A DNA stretch of 64,000 nucleotides from Patiria pectinifera (Eukaryota > Echinodermata > Asteroidea > Valvatida > Asterinidae): positions 1,746,465 through 1,810,464 of the forward strand of contig CM057149.1 of the NCBI GenBank assembly GCA_029964075.1, in the 5' to 3' direction. The position numbers and the translations under genes were made by a program. Below are positions 24,301-36,300 of this stretch, one piece after another; position 1 is the stretch's first letter, and each line of letters starts with the position of its first letter. A model generated the notes under the pieces. The model saw nothing but the letters and a program-made list of their open reading frames with translations. It did not search any database and was not told where the DNA came from.

Positions 24301-27300
24301 CACCATAATACCAAGATCATTCATATTATCGACAGAGAGTAAACTATGGTTACCAAGTTTGTAATCAAAAGGGGCAACATGATGTTGTTTACGGGTTTTG
24401 ACAGGTAGCACAACACATTTTTTAGCATTGAAGTCAATATCCCAAGTTTTACTCCAATTAAAAATGGCATCGAGATCATTTTGCAGAGCTATTTGGTCGT
24501 CATAGGTGGCTATGGTGCTATAACATTTTGCATCATCAGCAAAGAGCGCAATTCGTGTATCTGGCGAGACACAAGTAGGCATATCATTAATAAAAACAAC
24601 AAAGAGCATCGGTCCTAGGATTGAGCCCTGCGGAATACCAGAGGTGACTGGTAACCAGTCTGAATGAGCACCATTGATGACCACTCTCTGCAATCTGCCC
24701 TCTAGGTAGTTGTGGAACCAGGCAAGGAGTGTGCCACCGATGCCAGCAAACCTGAGCTTCTCAATAAGCTTAGAATGATTGACGGAGTCAAAAGCCTTTG
24801 AGAAGTCCAGGTAAACCACATCAGTATCACACCCCCTGTCGTAATTAGAACCAAGATTGTGAGTAAATTCAACTAGTTGTGTGATACAAGAGCGATTAGG
24901 CATAAAGCCATAATGGCAGTCAGATATAAGTGGTTGCAGAAATGGTAAAAGTTGCTTATGAATACACCGTTCAAGAACTTTGGAGACCAGGCTAAGCAAG
25001 GATATGGGACGGTAGTTCACAGCGCAGCTGTTGTCCCCCTTTTTGAAAACCGGAGTGACATTTGCAAGTTTCCAGTCAGAAGGAACTTTGCCTTGCATGA
25101 GAGAAGCATTGAAAATTGCAGTGAGTGGAGGTGCAAGCTCCTGCGCAAACTCGCGTAACAATTTGCCAGGAATACCGTCCGGACCGCTTGCCTTGCCTGG
25201 ATTCACTGACTTTAGAATTTCGAAAACATCTGTGGAAATAAAATTCAAAGAGCTAAGTATAAAAAGGATATTCTTGTTTTCAACAGTCTAAATAAAATGA
25301 CTCCTTTGTACATGACAAATCATCACCGTTTTGATGAAGTGACACATCTGTGCACACAGATGCAAAACTGAGTTTTGAGAAAATTGCGTTTGAAGTTGGT
25401 GGATTTTTCAATTTGCATTTTTGTGTTCATTTCTCCCCCAGAATTGAAAAATATATAACTGAGACATATGTTTGTACACCTGCGTGCGCGTATATAAAAT
25501 GTATACATTTTTAGAACGCAGATGCGTCACTTCGTCAAAACGCAAATCGTGGAGGCTTCATATTTCTAAACATAGCACACGTGTAAACTCAATGAGACTA
25601 AGTGACACAAAGAGATTCGTCACTTCCTCAAAACGAAAAACTTAGTTTGTAGCACTTTCAACACTTTGTGCAGTTAACATTATTAACAAACGATGGAATG
25701 TTGTGTCTCGACATTTGGTAATTATGTAGAGGACATCATAAAATGTTAGAATATCCGAAAATCTCAGATTTAAGAAAATCTTGGTTTTGGTGACGAAATC
25801 TTTTCACACCAATTACACAGATTCGTGAAACAAGACAATCAACTAACAAGGCATTGAAAGTCCCTTTTGCCAAAAAGGAATGCTATGCCAAAAGTTTCGA
25901 GTAAGTGGTACGAATAGAGGGAATAATTTGCTTGAACAATTGAGAAAGTTTTGTATAGATTCCTTACAGCCATTCAAATTAGAACTACATTGTATGCAAA
26001 GCCATCAATTAGTGATATTCAGGTCAAAATGCGCTGTTCTACGGAGTTATTAACTTTGTTGCCATGGTATTAATTTGGAGCTGGATCGGGAATTTCCCCG
26101 TGTTTTTTTCCCCCAAAGGGTTTTCGTGGAGTTTTCGTCCACCCCTTGATCAGTAATTCATGCCTTATACATGTACTTGAATGTTTAGCATGTGTATATA
26201 GCTTTATTTCTGTAATATCTCTGAAATACTTGTAAGTTTGTAAATATTGATGATCGTCTAAAAATTTCTTATGAGTTTAACTTTACTTAATATTATGTAA
26301 TAATTTGTAATGTACATGTATGTAGGGCCCCGATGGAAACCAGTTTTTAAACTGATTGGGCATACCTTGGTTAAAGAAATTGAATAGACCAATAGATAAA
26401 TAAATTAAAAAAATAAATGAGTGAACTTCACAGCCCATCACCAGAGCCAGGCCACACTTTTCAACAAAAAGTCAGCCTCCACTGATTTTTTCCTAACATC
26501 TCTGTAAGAATGACAACCCTTTTATCAGTATGGAAGCCTACCGGAAGGTGGTTGTGCCCTTATTTGAGCTAAGGTACATGTACATGTACCGGTACATGTA
26601 CATGTACATGTGTGAAGCACTACTTGACTCACTAAATCTCAGTCCTTTTTTTATCAGGCCTCTGTGACTATGATACAAATGTAGCTTGATACACAATGTA
26701 GCTAAAACATTTTCACAGTGTTTGCATTGTATGTTTAGCGTGCATCTGGAATATATGAAGGTGAGTCTATTATGCCACTCCACACATATTTGGCCTCATG
26801 GCATATTGGACACTGATGCACTAGTTACATTGTTCCATGTTATGGTATTTATCTATGGGGGTGTGAAAAAAACCTTGTCCGTTTGTGCCCTCAGTTGACT
26901 ACACTCGTATTGTACTACCTGAGGCAGAAGGTGTTGAAGGATCAGACTACATCAATGCTAACTACATCAAGGTAAATGGCTTAACATTAACGTACCTGAA
27001 TCCATCAAAATCCACCCCCCTGTTTCGGGGGATTTCGGCGGATTCAGGATACCTCCATATTGCACAAACTGGGGGATTTTGATGGATTCAGGATTGGAAG
27101 CCTAGCGGAACTGGCGGATTTGATGGATTCAGGATACCTCTATTTTGAGCTGTTGGGGGACTTTGATGGATTCAGGATCTCAACAGTTTAACTCTTTTGC
27201 AATGTTTGTAGTCAATACTGCTGGCACTAGCCCTGCCAAGTCTCTCACATACTGTACAAACATACACAAATGTACTGGGTAGATGGGAGCTTGTGACTGG

Positions 27301-30300
27301 AGCTATAAATAGGCGTCAGCATATAAACAATGGATTGTGTTAATAACCCATCCAGACAATGAGTACTGAAGTGTGACGTCATTTAGAACCAGAAAGTGTA
27401 GTGCAAACGAATGGAGTACGCGTGCGTGTGGGTTTACGGCACAGATATAGAATAAAAAGACTAGATCAGCAGTGCATCCACACGTGCGGACTTGCATGGC
27501 GGGTCACGTGCTGGAGGAAAGATACAAATAATGCGCGAAAACGTGACGAACGCAAAGCTGTTTGCGCGCAAAGAGCACCATGTGCATCGCTAATAATTAT
27601 GTGTGCGCATCGCGTAAATACTCGGTGCGCATTTCTAGCTTCTTCGCGCGTTGTGCTACGTCACGTGCTGGAGGAAAGATACATTTAGCTCCATTACTTA
27701 ACGTTTTGCGCGTCTACGAGAGACGACCAAAATGGCGGAGATTTATCGCACAGTGAATGGGCGCGTGTGGACGCGCTGCCGATCTAGTCTTTTCATTCTA
27801 TCTATGGTTTACGGGCTGAAACACGCGCTAATGTCTTTCACACACATTTTGTGCGCAAGATGTATTCACTTCGGTACTCCATGCTGGGGTCGCCATGCAT
27901 TGGTGTATTTTTATGGATACTATGCAACAACACACATCACAAATTTCATGCGAGCATGGTATCCTGAATCCGTCAAAATCCACCAGAAATTTAGGTGATG
28001 GATTTTGAAGACTCTATGGAAAAACATGCTGTATTTTTTTTATGCCACCATGGTATCATGAATCCGCCAGAATCCATCAAAACCTTTGCTGGTGGACTTT
28101 GGCGGATTCAGGATACCTCCAGTATCTACACTGGGGGATTCTGATGGACTTAGGATTTTTTGCATGACAAAATTGGTGGATTTTGGCGGATTCAGGATAC
28201 TTTCTAGTAAAAGAGCTCCAGGAGTTAGGGTTAATATTCTTGTTCCAAACCATTTTGAGCATTTCCTATAAAGTATAAAGTTAATAATACATGCAGTAAG
28301 CCATGTTACCATGGATACGGAGTGTTGATATTTTGCAAATCAACAGAGATGGGTGGATGTTGCCATGCTGATAAGGGATAGGGAAACTAAGCTGATTATA
28401 CATGTAGGACACACCACATCTGGATGATGCCTCAGATTGTAACTGTAGCTGGGCTAAAATGAATTACCCTTGCACAGACAGTCATCACCCTGATTACATA
28501 TATGCCTCATAAACAGTGGTCAATGGAATATTCAACGCAACATTATCATGATTAATTTGAAGAACTCTCAACGATAGGTCTATTTTCTTTAACAAAGAAC
28601 AACTATGTGCAAGGTGTGCTCGATCAAAACTCAAACTTCTTATTGTAGGAGATGGAAACTCTGGGAGGTTTCTCAAACTTTGCTACCTCTCCTTCAACTT
28701 GCGAACAGTTAATAAGAATAGTGTATTTTTTTGGTCCTTTTCAAGCAAACTTGAATTCTCAATAGAGATTGGTTGATCCTTGCAACAACACTGCGGTATT
28801 ATTCCCCACTGTCCGTATCGTGACTTCCTGCTGCAATAATATGTCCATGATGAGAGCATGGGCATAGACACTTTGTTTTGTAGATTTGGATCATTTCCAG
28901 CAGAGACATAGAAAATAGTCCCATTTCTGCTAATTAGTATATCACCCATTTCACCTGTCTGTTTCAAACACTTGATACCGGTATGATGAACGGTATGTAC
29001 CGGTACAAGTACATGTAATCCTGCAGTATATACAATTATGTATGTATACAATTGAAATGGATATTTTCTTCCTTCCCTAATTTCCTTTCCAGGGGATTGA
29101 TGGTAAGAATGTGTATATTGCAGCTCAAGGTCCTTTGCCGCACACGGTCGTTGACTTCTGGCGTCTTTTGTGGAATACAGGGGTGGTGGTGGTTATCATG
29201 GCCTGTAACGAATTTGAAAGTGGAAAGGTACTATACTCAACCAAAAAAGAAAGTCCCCCCCCCCCTTCCAATACTTTTTGTCTAACTCAAAACTACTGAG
29301 CCCCTCTCGCTCAAATAACGACTAATCAGTACAGAAATTCCTTAGAAATCCAGCCATACTCTTTATTTGGCCCAAACAGTGATAATGTTTACAAATTTGT
29401 GCAATTTATGACAAATGACACCAAAAACAGTTGCACTTTTGTATATGTGCGAGTTGTGGTTCACCCTCACCTTGCACGTATACAAAAGTGCAACGTTTTC
29501 GGTACCATTTGTCATAAATTGCATAATTTTGTACACATTAATCACTGTTTTGGGCCAAACAACTGGATTGCTAAGGAGTTTCTGTACTGATCAGTCGTTA
29601 TTTGAGCAAGATGTGCTCAGTAGTTTTGAGTTAGACAAAAGGTATTAATTAAGGGGGCTTTGTTTTTTGGTTGAGTGTATTTGTGAATATTGCAAGACTG
29701 TGTTTAACCCACAGGATATTTTTTTGCATGTCACCAAATAAATTTTAATGAAATAAAAGAACACAAGCAAGTGCTCTCTAAAGAAAGGATTTTTAGTTTT
29801 TAGTCTTTTTCTTACTTAATATGTCAGGGATTGTTTTGAGCAATGTTAACCTTAAATTATATTGTTCTTCACCAGCACAAATGTGAGAAGTACTGGGCTG
29901 ATGAAAATGAATCAAAAGAATTTGGAAATGTTACAGTGAGCTTGGTAAGTACAAGAGTTTCGTTTCAAAATGTAATGGTACAGTTGGTTCTCACTAGATT
30001 GCATAACTACAGTACTTACATTTATTTGCGCAACTTACATGTACCTGCTCTCTGGAGTCTAGAATTACCAAAGTTTTACAGAATTGTCTAGGTTTATAGA
30101 TTTAAGGGAAGTGTACTCAACACTTTCTCAGAACATTTTGCAAGAAACTGTTTATGCTAACAGTACACACTCTCTTTGTACCTGTCAAAAGTTAACCAAC
30201 ATTGAAGAACTTTCCAGAAATCACTCAAAGTGCAAGTTACCTTGTGATGTCGTTTAAAAATGTTTTAAACATGTTGGCTGTAACATACAGTGTACAGGCT

Positions 30301-33300
30301 GTCATGCCAAGCTGTTCACAGTTAAGGGTAACAAAGGATGGAAATGGTTTGTTTCTCTTTTTCAAAAACAAGAGGGGCCACAAGAAACGCAACAAAATCT
30401 TGAGATATGTAATTAACGATTCAGAGATATGATCCAAAATGTGCTGGTCTGTATTTTCCTTGACCATTACTAGATGATGGCTGTATGGTTTATTCGCTGA
30501 GTTCAATAAAAGCTCTGTCATGGACATGCCATCATGCTGGCATTGCCCTGAACCAAGTTATTGCCATGTTGACTGGTTGCCCAGATCTCACTGCAGCCAG
30601 TCATTAACTCTTCACAGCCAAATGTCGTGAACAATTGCTAATTTTCGTTTTGTATTTGTTTTTCAGTAAATACGAAAGGCAGTCAAATAAAAAAAGAATT
30701 GAAACATTTCCATGACCTCTTTTTACCAATTTTGGCTATGTACATTTACGGGTCTTGCTATTGATTCTGAAGGTTTTATCTTACAAGCAATGAAAACAAC
30801 AACAGAATTTGTCCGAAACATCAACCAAAAATATTACCAATACACTGCTTGTCCCTTTCACTTTCCATAATGAAGCTAAATGCACATGAGCACTTAAAAT
30901 AGCATTTATTTCTACATGTACATGTATATGCAACTGTTTTTCCTGACTACAATGAATTTAAATATTTTTCCTAAAAATTTGGTTGACAGGTTGTCCTCCA
31001 TATTGATCAAGTTCATGGTTGGACAAAAATGAGGCCACTACACTGTTAATAAGGAAGCATGGGGTTTCATCATTCTAGCTGTTATTTTTCTCCATGTTTG
31101 CTATGCTTTTGCAGATTAGCCAGTTGAGAGTAACTCAGGATTTTATGATTCGCACACTGAAAGTCAGCAATCAAGAGGTAGGCATTTAAAGACATTGGAA
31201 TGAAGTAGAACTTGCTTTGAAAATGAAGGTACCATGGAGCAACTGTTTTTAGGGGGAGGGGTAAGATGGTCGAGATGGTCTGAATTATCTGAATTAGAAC
31301 CCCTCTGTGCAAAAAGTAGGTCCCTATTCCAATTGTGATTCCAGAATGCTGATGAATAGCACCACCTTGGATACTGCAATTTCACTGGCCTAGAACGGAC
31401 ACGTGTCTGGTCTATAAAAACATAATGACACAAATCCCTATTCTACGTATTTTTCTCATCGTGTTACATTTCTAACAGGTTTGATCTTACCTTTGAGTCC
31501 ATAAAAATGACATTTTCAACTAAATTTAACATTATTCATATTCATATTCAATGCACATAAATTCATATTTATGTGCATTTTGTCAACAAGATGCTGAATG
31601 TGTAATACATGGAGCACCCTTCAAGGGAATATACATCATTTGCTTTTGCTGTAATTTTCAGAAATGGATGGAATTGGGGAGTTGGAAATATAAAGCAAAT
31701 ATAGTTACACTGACTTTTGGAGGTTTTGGGTTCAAAAATGCTATAAAAACCAAGTAAAGCGATCATTTTCCTGTAGTCTGGTTCCCTGACTCCATATAAG
31801 AAGAAACAGAGCAGTTTACATATATTGGGGAATTGTAAGGTCAGGGAACTAGTCTAGCTGGCTCGTACCCGTTCATAGGTTTGTAATCGATTGCAAACAA
31901 GTGCAATGGTCAATTGGGGCCAGTATTTGAATAAAAACCAGTTGTTTCCAACGCTGATCAGCCGATCAGCGTCGGAAATTGATACAAAAATACCACTTTT
32001 CTTGAAAATGACAGTATAGCAGGTGCCATAATTTTACAGGATGCTTTAGACTGTCATTTACCAACATCCTATTAAGGTATTTCGCAAAAACTTGGTAGTT
32101 TTATTTTTCGATGTTTGCAAATGTTGTATATTCCCTTTCAGTTTGATTTCTCTGTGTACGTTGCCTTTATCTAACAAATTCATGTCATTGAAGCTAACTG
32201 GTATCAGATCTGACTGGTATTGAAATTATTTTCAATTTATTTCCTGGTTTCATAACACAAAATGGAATGGAAATACTTCATACTTATGTCAAACAGACTA
32301 CCCTGAGCAAAATGCTCAAAACAAAATTTAATTTTATGAACATTGAAAGAAATTTTGTTCTGGACATGATAAAATACTTATTAACCATGAAGACATCAAT
32401 GTGTGATTTTTGGCAAACTGCTAAGCAGATGTGAGCCTGTCCATCGCAATTTCCGTCCGGCGGTCCGGCCATCTGCATTCAGATTACAATGTTGAAGGTT
32501 TTGGTTCTAGCTAATTTGGTTTAAAAAAAAAGAAATGTAGTTTACATGTATCATCTCTATAACTTCTAATTAGGTTCATTTTATTGCAGTAAATGTTATG
32601 ATTTTATTGAGGAATTTTAAATCAAGAAGATGTTAAAGTTTTTAATTGTTACATGTACATGTATATACCGGTATAACATGTGCATGTACATATACCGGTA
32701 TAAAATGTACATGTATGCATTAATATACAAATATAACATGGTTTGAGGGTGGACAGTCGATATTCGCTCCCCGAGGTATTGGAAGTTGACAAAATAGTTC
32801 CCGAGGCGAAGCCGAGGGAACTAGTTTGTCAACTTCCAATACCGAGGGGAGCTAATATCGACTGTCCACCCGAAATAAACCATGTTATATTTGTTTTACT
32901 ATATCTCATACATATTCAGTTGCCGAATTTGGTTTTATTATTATGCACCTAAAACAAAATTCGGGGAAACTTGTACAGCTCACCAAAAGATTCAGCTTCA
33001 ATTACTAGTTCAATTACTACGGTTCGTTTGCAATATAATACAGTTACTACAGTTGTAAATACAGTTGTTTGCAATGTGTACAACTTTCTTTTGTACAGGA
33101 GACATCTTTACACGGTCTATACATTTTCTCCAGTACGGCATCATTGAGCTCTGGAAATTAACATTTATGCGAACCGTGCAACCATGCATCTCTCCTGGGC
33201 GATGTTCGCGCGTGCGTACTGCACCCGTGCGACAGTTCCTCGATTGCTCTGTAAAGCGCATGCGTAGTAGACTGTCGCACGGGTAACCCATGCGACAGTC

Positions 33301-36300
33301 TACTACGCATGCGTATTTACAATGTGCGTGAATCCTCGCGCGCGCGTTTGGTAAACAGCAAGAATAACATCTGGCACGTGATGGTGAATTGACCAGTGAA
33401 CGTTCGGCTCTCGATCATGAATATGTATGAGGTATAGTAATTTCCAATGTACTACCAGTACATTGTATGTGTGTAATTTTGGGGGAGCATTCACGTGTAT
33501 GGGCATGTGCTTCTGGTTTGATCTTTTAGTTTTATGGGGTTGGAGTAAGGATGGGAGTAAGGGTGGGGTAGGGATGTTTGGGGAGGGTGGGGGTGGAGTG
33601 GGGGATAGTGGTTGGAGAAGGGGCTTGGGTGGGGTGTCGGGGTGGGTGGGGATGGGTAGCTTGGGGGTAGGGTAGGTGGGTGTGGGGTAGGTGGGTGTAG
33701 GGGTTGGGTTAGGGGAGGGAGATAAGGATTGGAGTTGGGGTGGGGTGGGGATGTGTAGGTGGTGGGGTGGGGATGCATGGGTAGGGGGAGGAAGGGGTGG
33801 GGTTGGGGATGGGGTTAGGGATGGGGTAAGGTTTGGGGGTGTGGTGATGGTGGTGTGTCTAATAACCATTCTTGTACCTCATTTTAGGGGACTACACACA
33901 AGTTCTCCCATGGGAATATGGGGACCAAAGACGCTGTGGGGTCTGCAAAAAGTCCCCAACTAGGTCTTAATTTACCTTAACAATGAAAAACTTCCCCACA
34001 ACGCGGTGACTGCTAGCCCATGTACAAATGTATTTGTTAGGACATTTGTTGACTTTTTGTTGGCATTTAAAAGCTGACCCCTACACCTTGGCACATCATC
34101 CTGAATCCCTTCCATCATGCCCATCCCCAACCCTACTGTACCATTCCCTCAGCCTCCCTTCCTGCCTTCAACAGCGAGCCGTGGCGGCCAGCGTTCGCCC
34201 TTCTAGAGTTTTGTGTGAATTATTTAAGTTTTTCAATTTTTTTCTCTAAATAGCAGTGCAGGCACTACTTCAGTTTTCAAACTTTAAAAAATAATGGATC
34301 TTCTAATGGAGGTGTGGTAAAATAGTTGAATTTGAAAATACTAGCATGGTATGTAGAGAAATGCTGAGCCTGAATTCTGAGACCTGTTTGAATATCTAAG
34401 TCAAAAGCTGTGCAAAGTCATGAACGAAAATGCAAAGTCATCATGGTGTTGTTCCTTGTGCATCTTTGAATTAAAAAAGCCTGAACATTGATTCAAAGTC
34501 TCCCAAGTTGTAACAAATTATTAGAATCATGAGTTGAAGGCAATAATTGAAGGGTCTGAAGCCTTTTGTTCTGTTTTTTTTTGGTTGTAAATTGGCAAAG
34601 CACTAGTTTGTGTTGTTTTTTGTTTGTTTTTATATGTGAACAGGAAGAGAGGGTGCTGAATCAGTTTCATTATACAGCCTGGCCTGACCATGGTGTGCCT
34701 AAGACAGTCCAGCCTATCATGGACATGATCCAGCTATTCCGAGAGTATTTGCCAAATGAAGAAAGCCCTGTTGTCATGCACTGTAGGTGAGTGTATTACA
34801 AAGAAGCATGCTAGAGCAGTCACAACTCAATCACTGGAAGAGATGATGCCTAAGATAAGGTTTTAACATTGTTTTACGTCTGAATCCAGTCCAAGCCTGA
34901 TTATTTTTGTCAGTGCTCTTGATCAACATTGTGAGAAAAGTTGGCTGTTAAAGATATTCATAATTGTTTTGAGATGTGTTAATATAATCTTCGTTTAGTC
35001 GAAGTCTTCATCTGTTATTTGTATTAGTTGCCCTCCAGCACAAACTATTTGGAAGTCGCACGACTGTATTTTTTTTCTGATTGCCTGGTTTTTTTTTAAG
35101 CTTGGATTGGTGGGTAATATTGGCTTTTTGTGTCCTCATATGCCTTGGTGCTCTCCATCATTTGCCTTTGTGTACTTCCCAGAGCTCCTAACATGTACGA
35201 TTTTGAGGTACTTTTTACGATTTTTCACCCATTTTACACACATCACATGTCATCATTTCGAAATGCGTGTAGTATTTGACTAGCCGCCATTGTTGTTGAT
35301 CAGCTGGCAGCTGCCTCGTACCCATGGTCTACTATCATTCGTTCAACATCAACCTCGTACCGGATCTATCACTGTGGGTACGATTTCGTGCTTGATGTGT
35401 TTTGATTCTGTTTTTATTAATTAACCAATAAACATACCCTATTGAATGACTTCTGATATAGATCCAGATACAAATTTTGATATTCCCGACAAAAATTGCT
35501 ATTACTACGATCAGGATGAATTCAGTGATAATTTCATTACGAACACCGACATTAAATTATTACATTTCAATGCTCGTAGCTTACGAAAAAACGTATCAAG
35601 CATTAATCAGTATATTAACTTACTACGGAAGGATTTTGCGTTTATTGGAATATCGGAAACCTGGTTAAATGATATTCATGACCCTCTAATACAAATCCCA
35701 AACTATGTCATTGAGGGAACCTGTAGACAAGACAAGAGGGGTGGTGGGGTTGCACTTTATATACAAGAGGATTTGGTATATAAAGTTCGCAACGACTTAT
35801 CAATTAACAATTCCGATATTGAATCATGTTTTATTGAAGTTATAAATACAGGTAAAGCGAATGTTATTATTGGAACTGTCTATAAACCCCTGTGTTTTAA
35901 CCAACAACTTTACAGAATGCTTTAGTACTGTTTTGTCACTTATATCTAGTGAAAATAAAAAATGTTATATAATGGGTGACTATAATATCAACTTACTTGA
36001 GTATGATATTGACAATAGTGTGCAGACCTTTATGAATACTGTTCTATCTCAATCATTTTATCCAACTATTGACAAACCAACAAGGATCACTGCCGATAGT
36101 GCAACTCTTATTGATAACATTCTAACCAATGACCTTTCGAATCTTTCCTCTGGTGTTTTGATGACTGATGTCACAGACCATCTCCCCGTATTCTTAGTAA
36201 TCAACAGTGTCAAAGAAAGTCCCCGAACCAGCAACAAATTCCAAAAACGTACTTTTAATACCAGTAATGTTGAAAACTTCATTCATGATCTAAATATGAT

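Larger units (their letters stand above)
21770..26420 (+). pseudogene. Old CR1-like LINE, three times interrupted
   Basis: Reverse transcriptase and C-terminal domain in pieces: FIDLSKAFN, GVPQGSFLGVL and FIIYTS (21770-21958); DLPSYIPK, LLMFADDCTLTCSN (22517-22600); KATRTILK, TPSVHMFARINWVPFSERV (22860-23024); KYKKDILVFNSLNKMTPLYM (25255-25322); FTPITQIRETRQSTNKALK and KKECYAKSF (25803-25910). The 3' tail at about 26323-26420 has a GGAAACCAGTTTTTAAACTG hairpin-like block and TAAATAAATAAATT. The gaps are later insertions. Same family as the relic at 50430-52230. Confidence 0.85.

Noticed and set aside
24112-25248. 378-codon RT frame as a host gene
   Set aside because: It is a 5'-truncated LINE whose last residues run into a MITE; flanked by a target duplication.
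33303-33869. 188-codon proline-rich frame on the minus strand
   Set aside because: It is the complement of the G-rich tract; composition alone produces poly-Pro/Thr, and the other frames are open there too.
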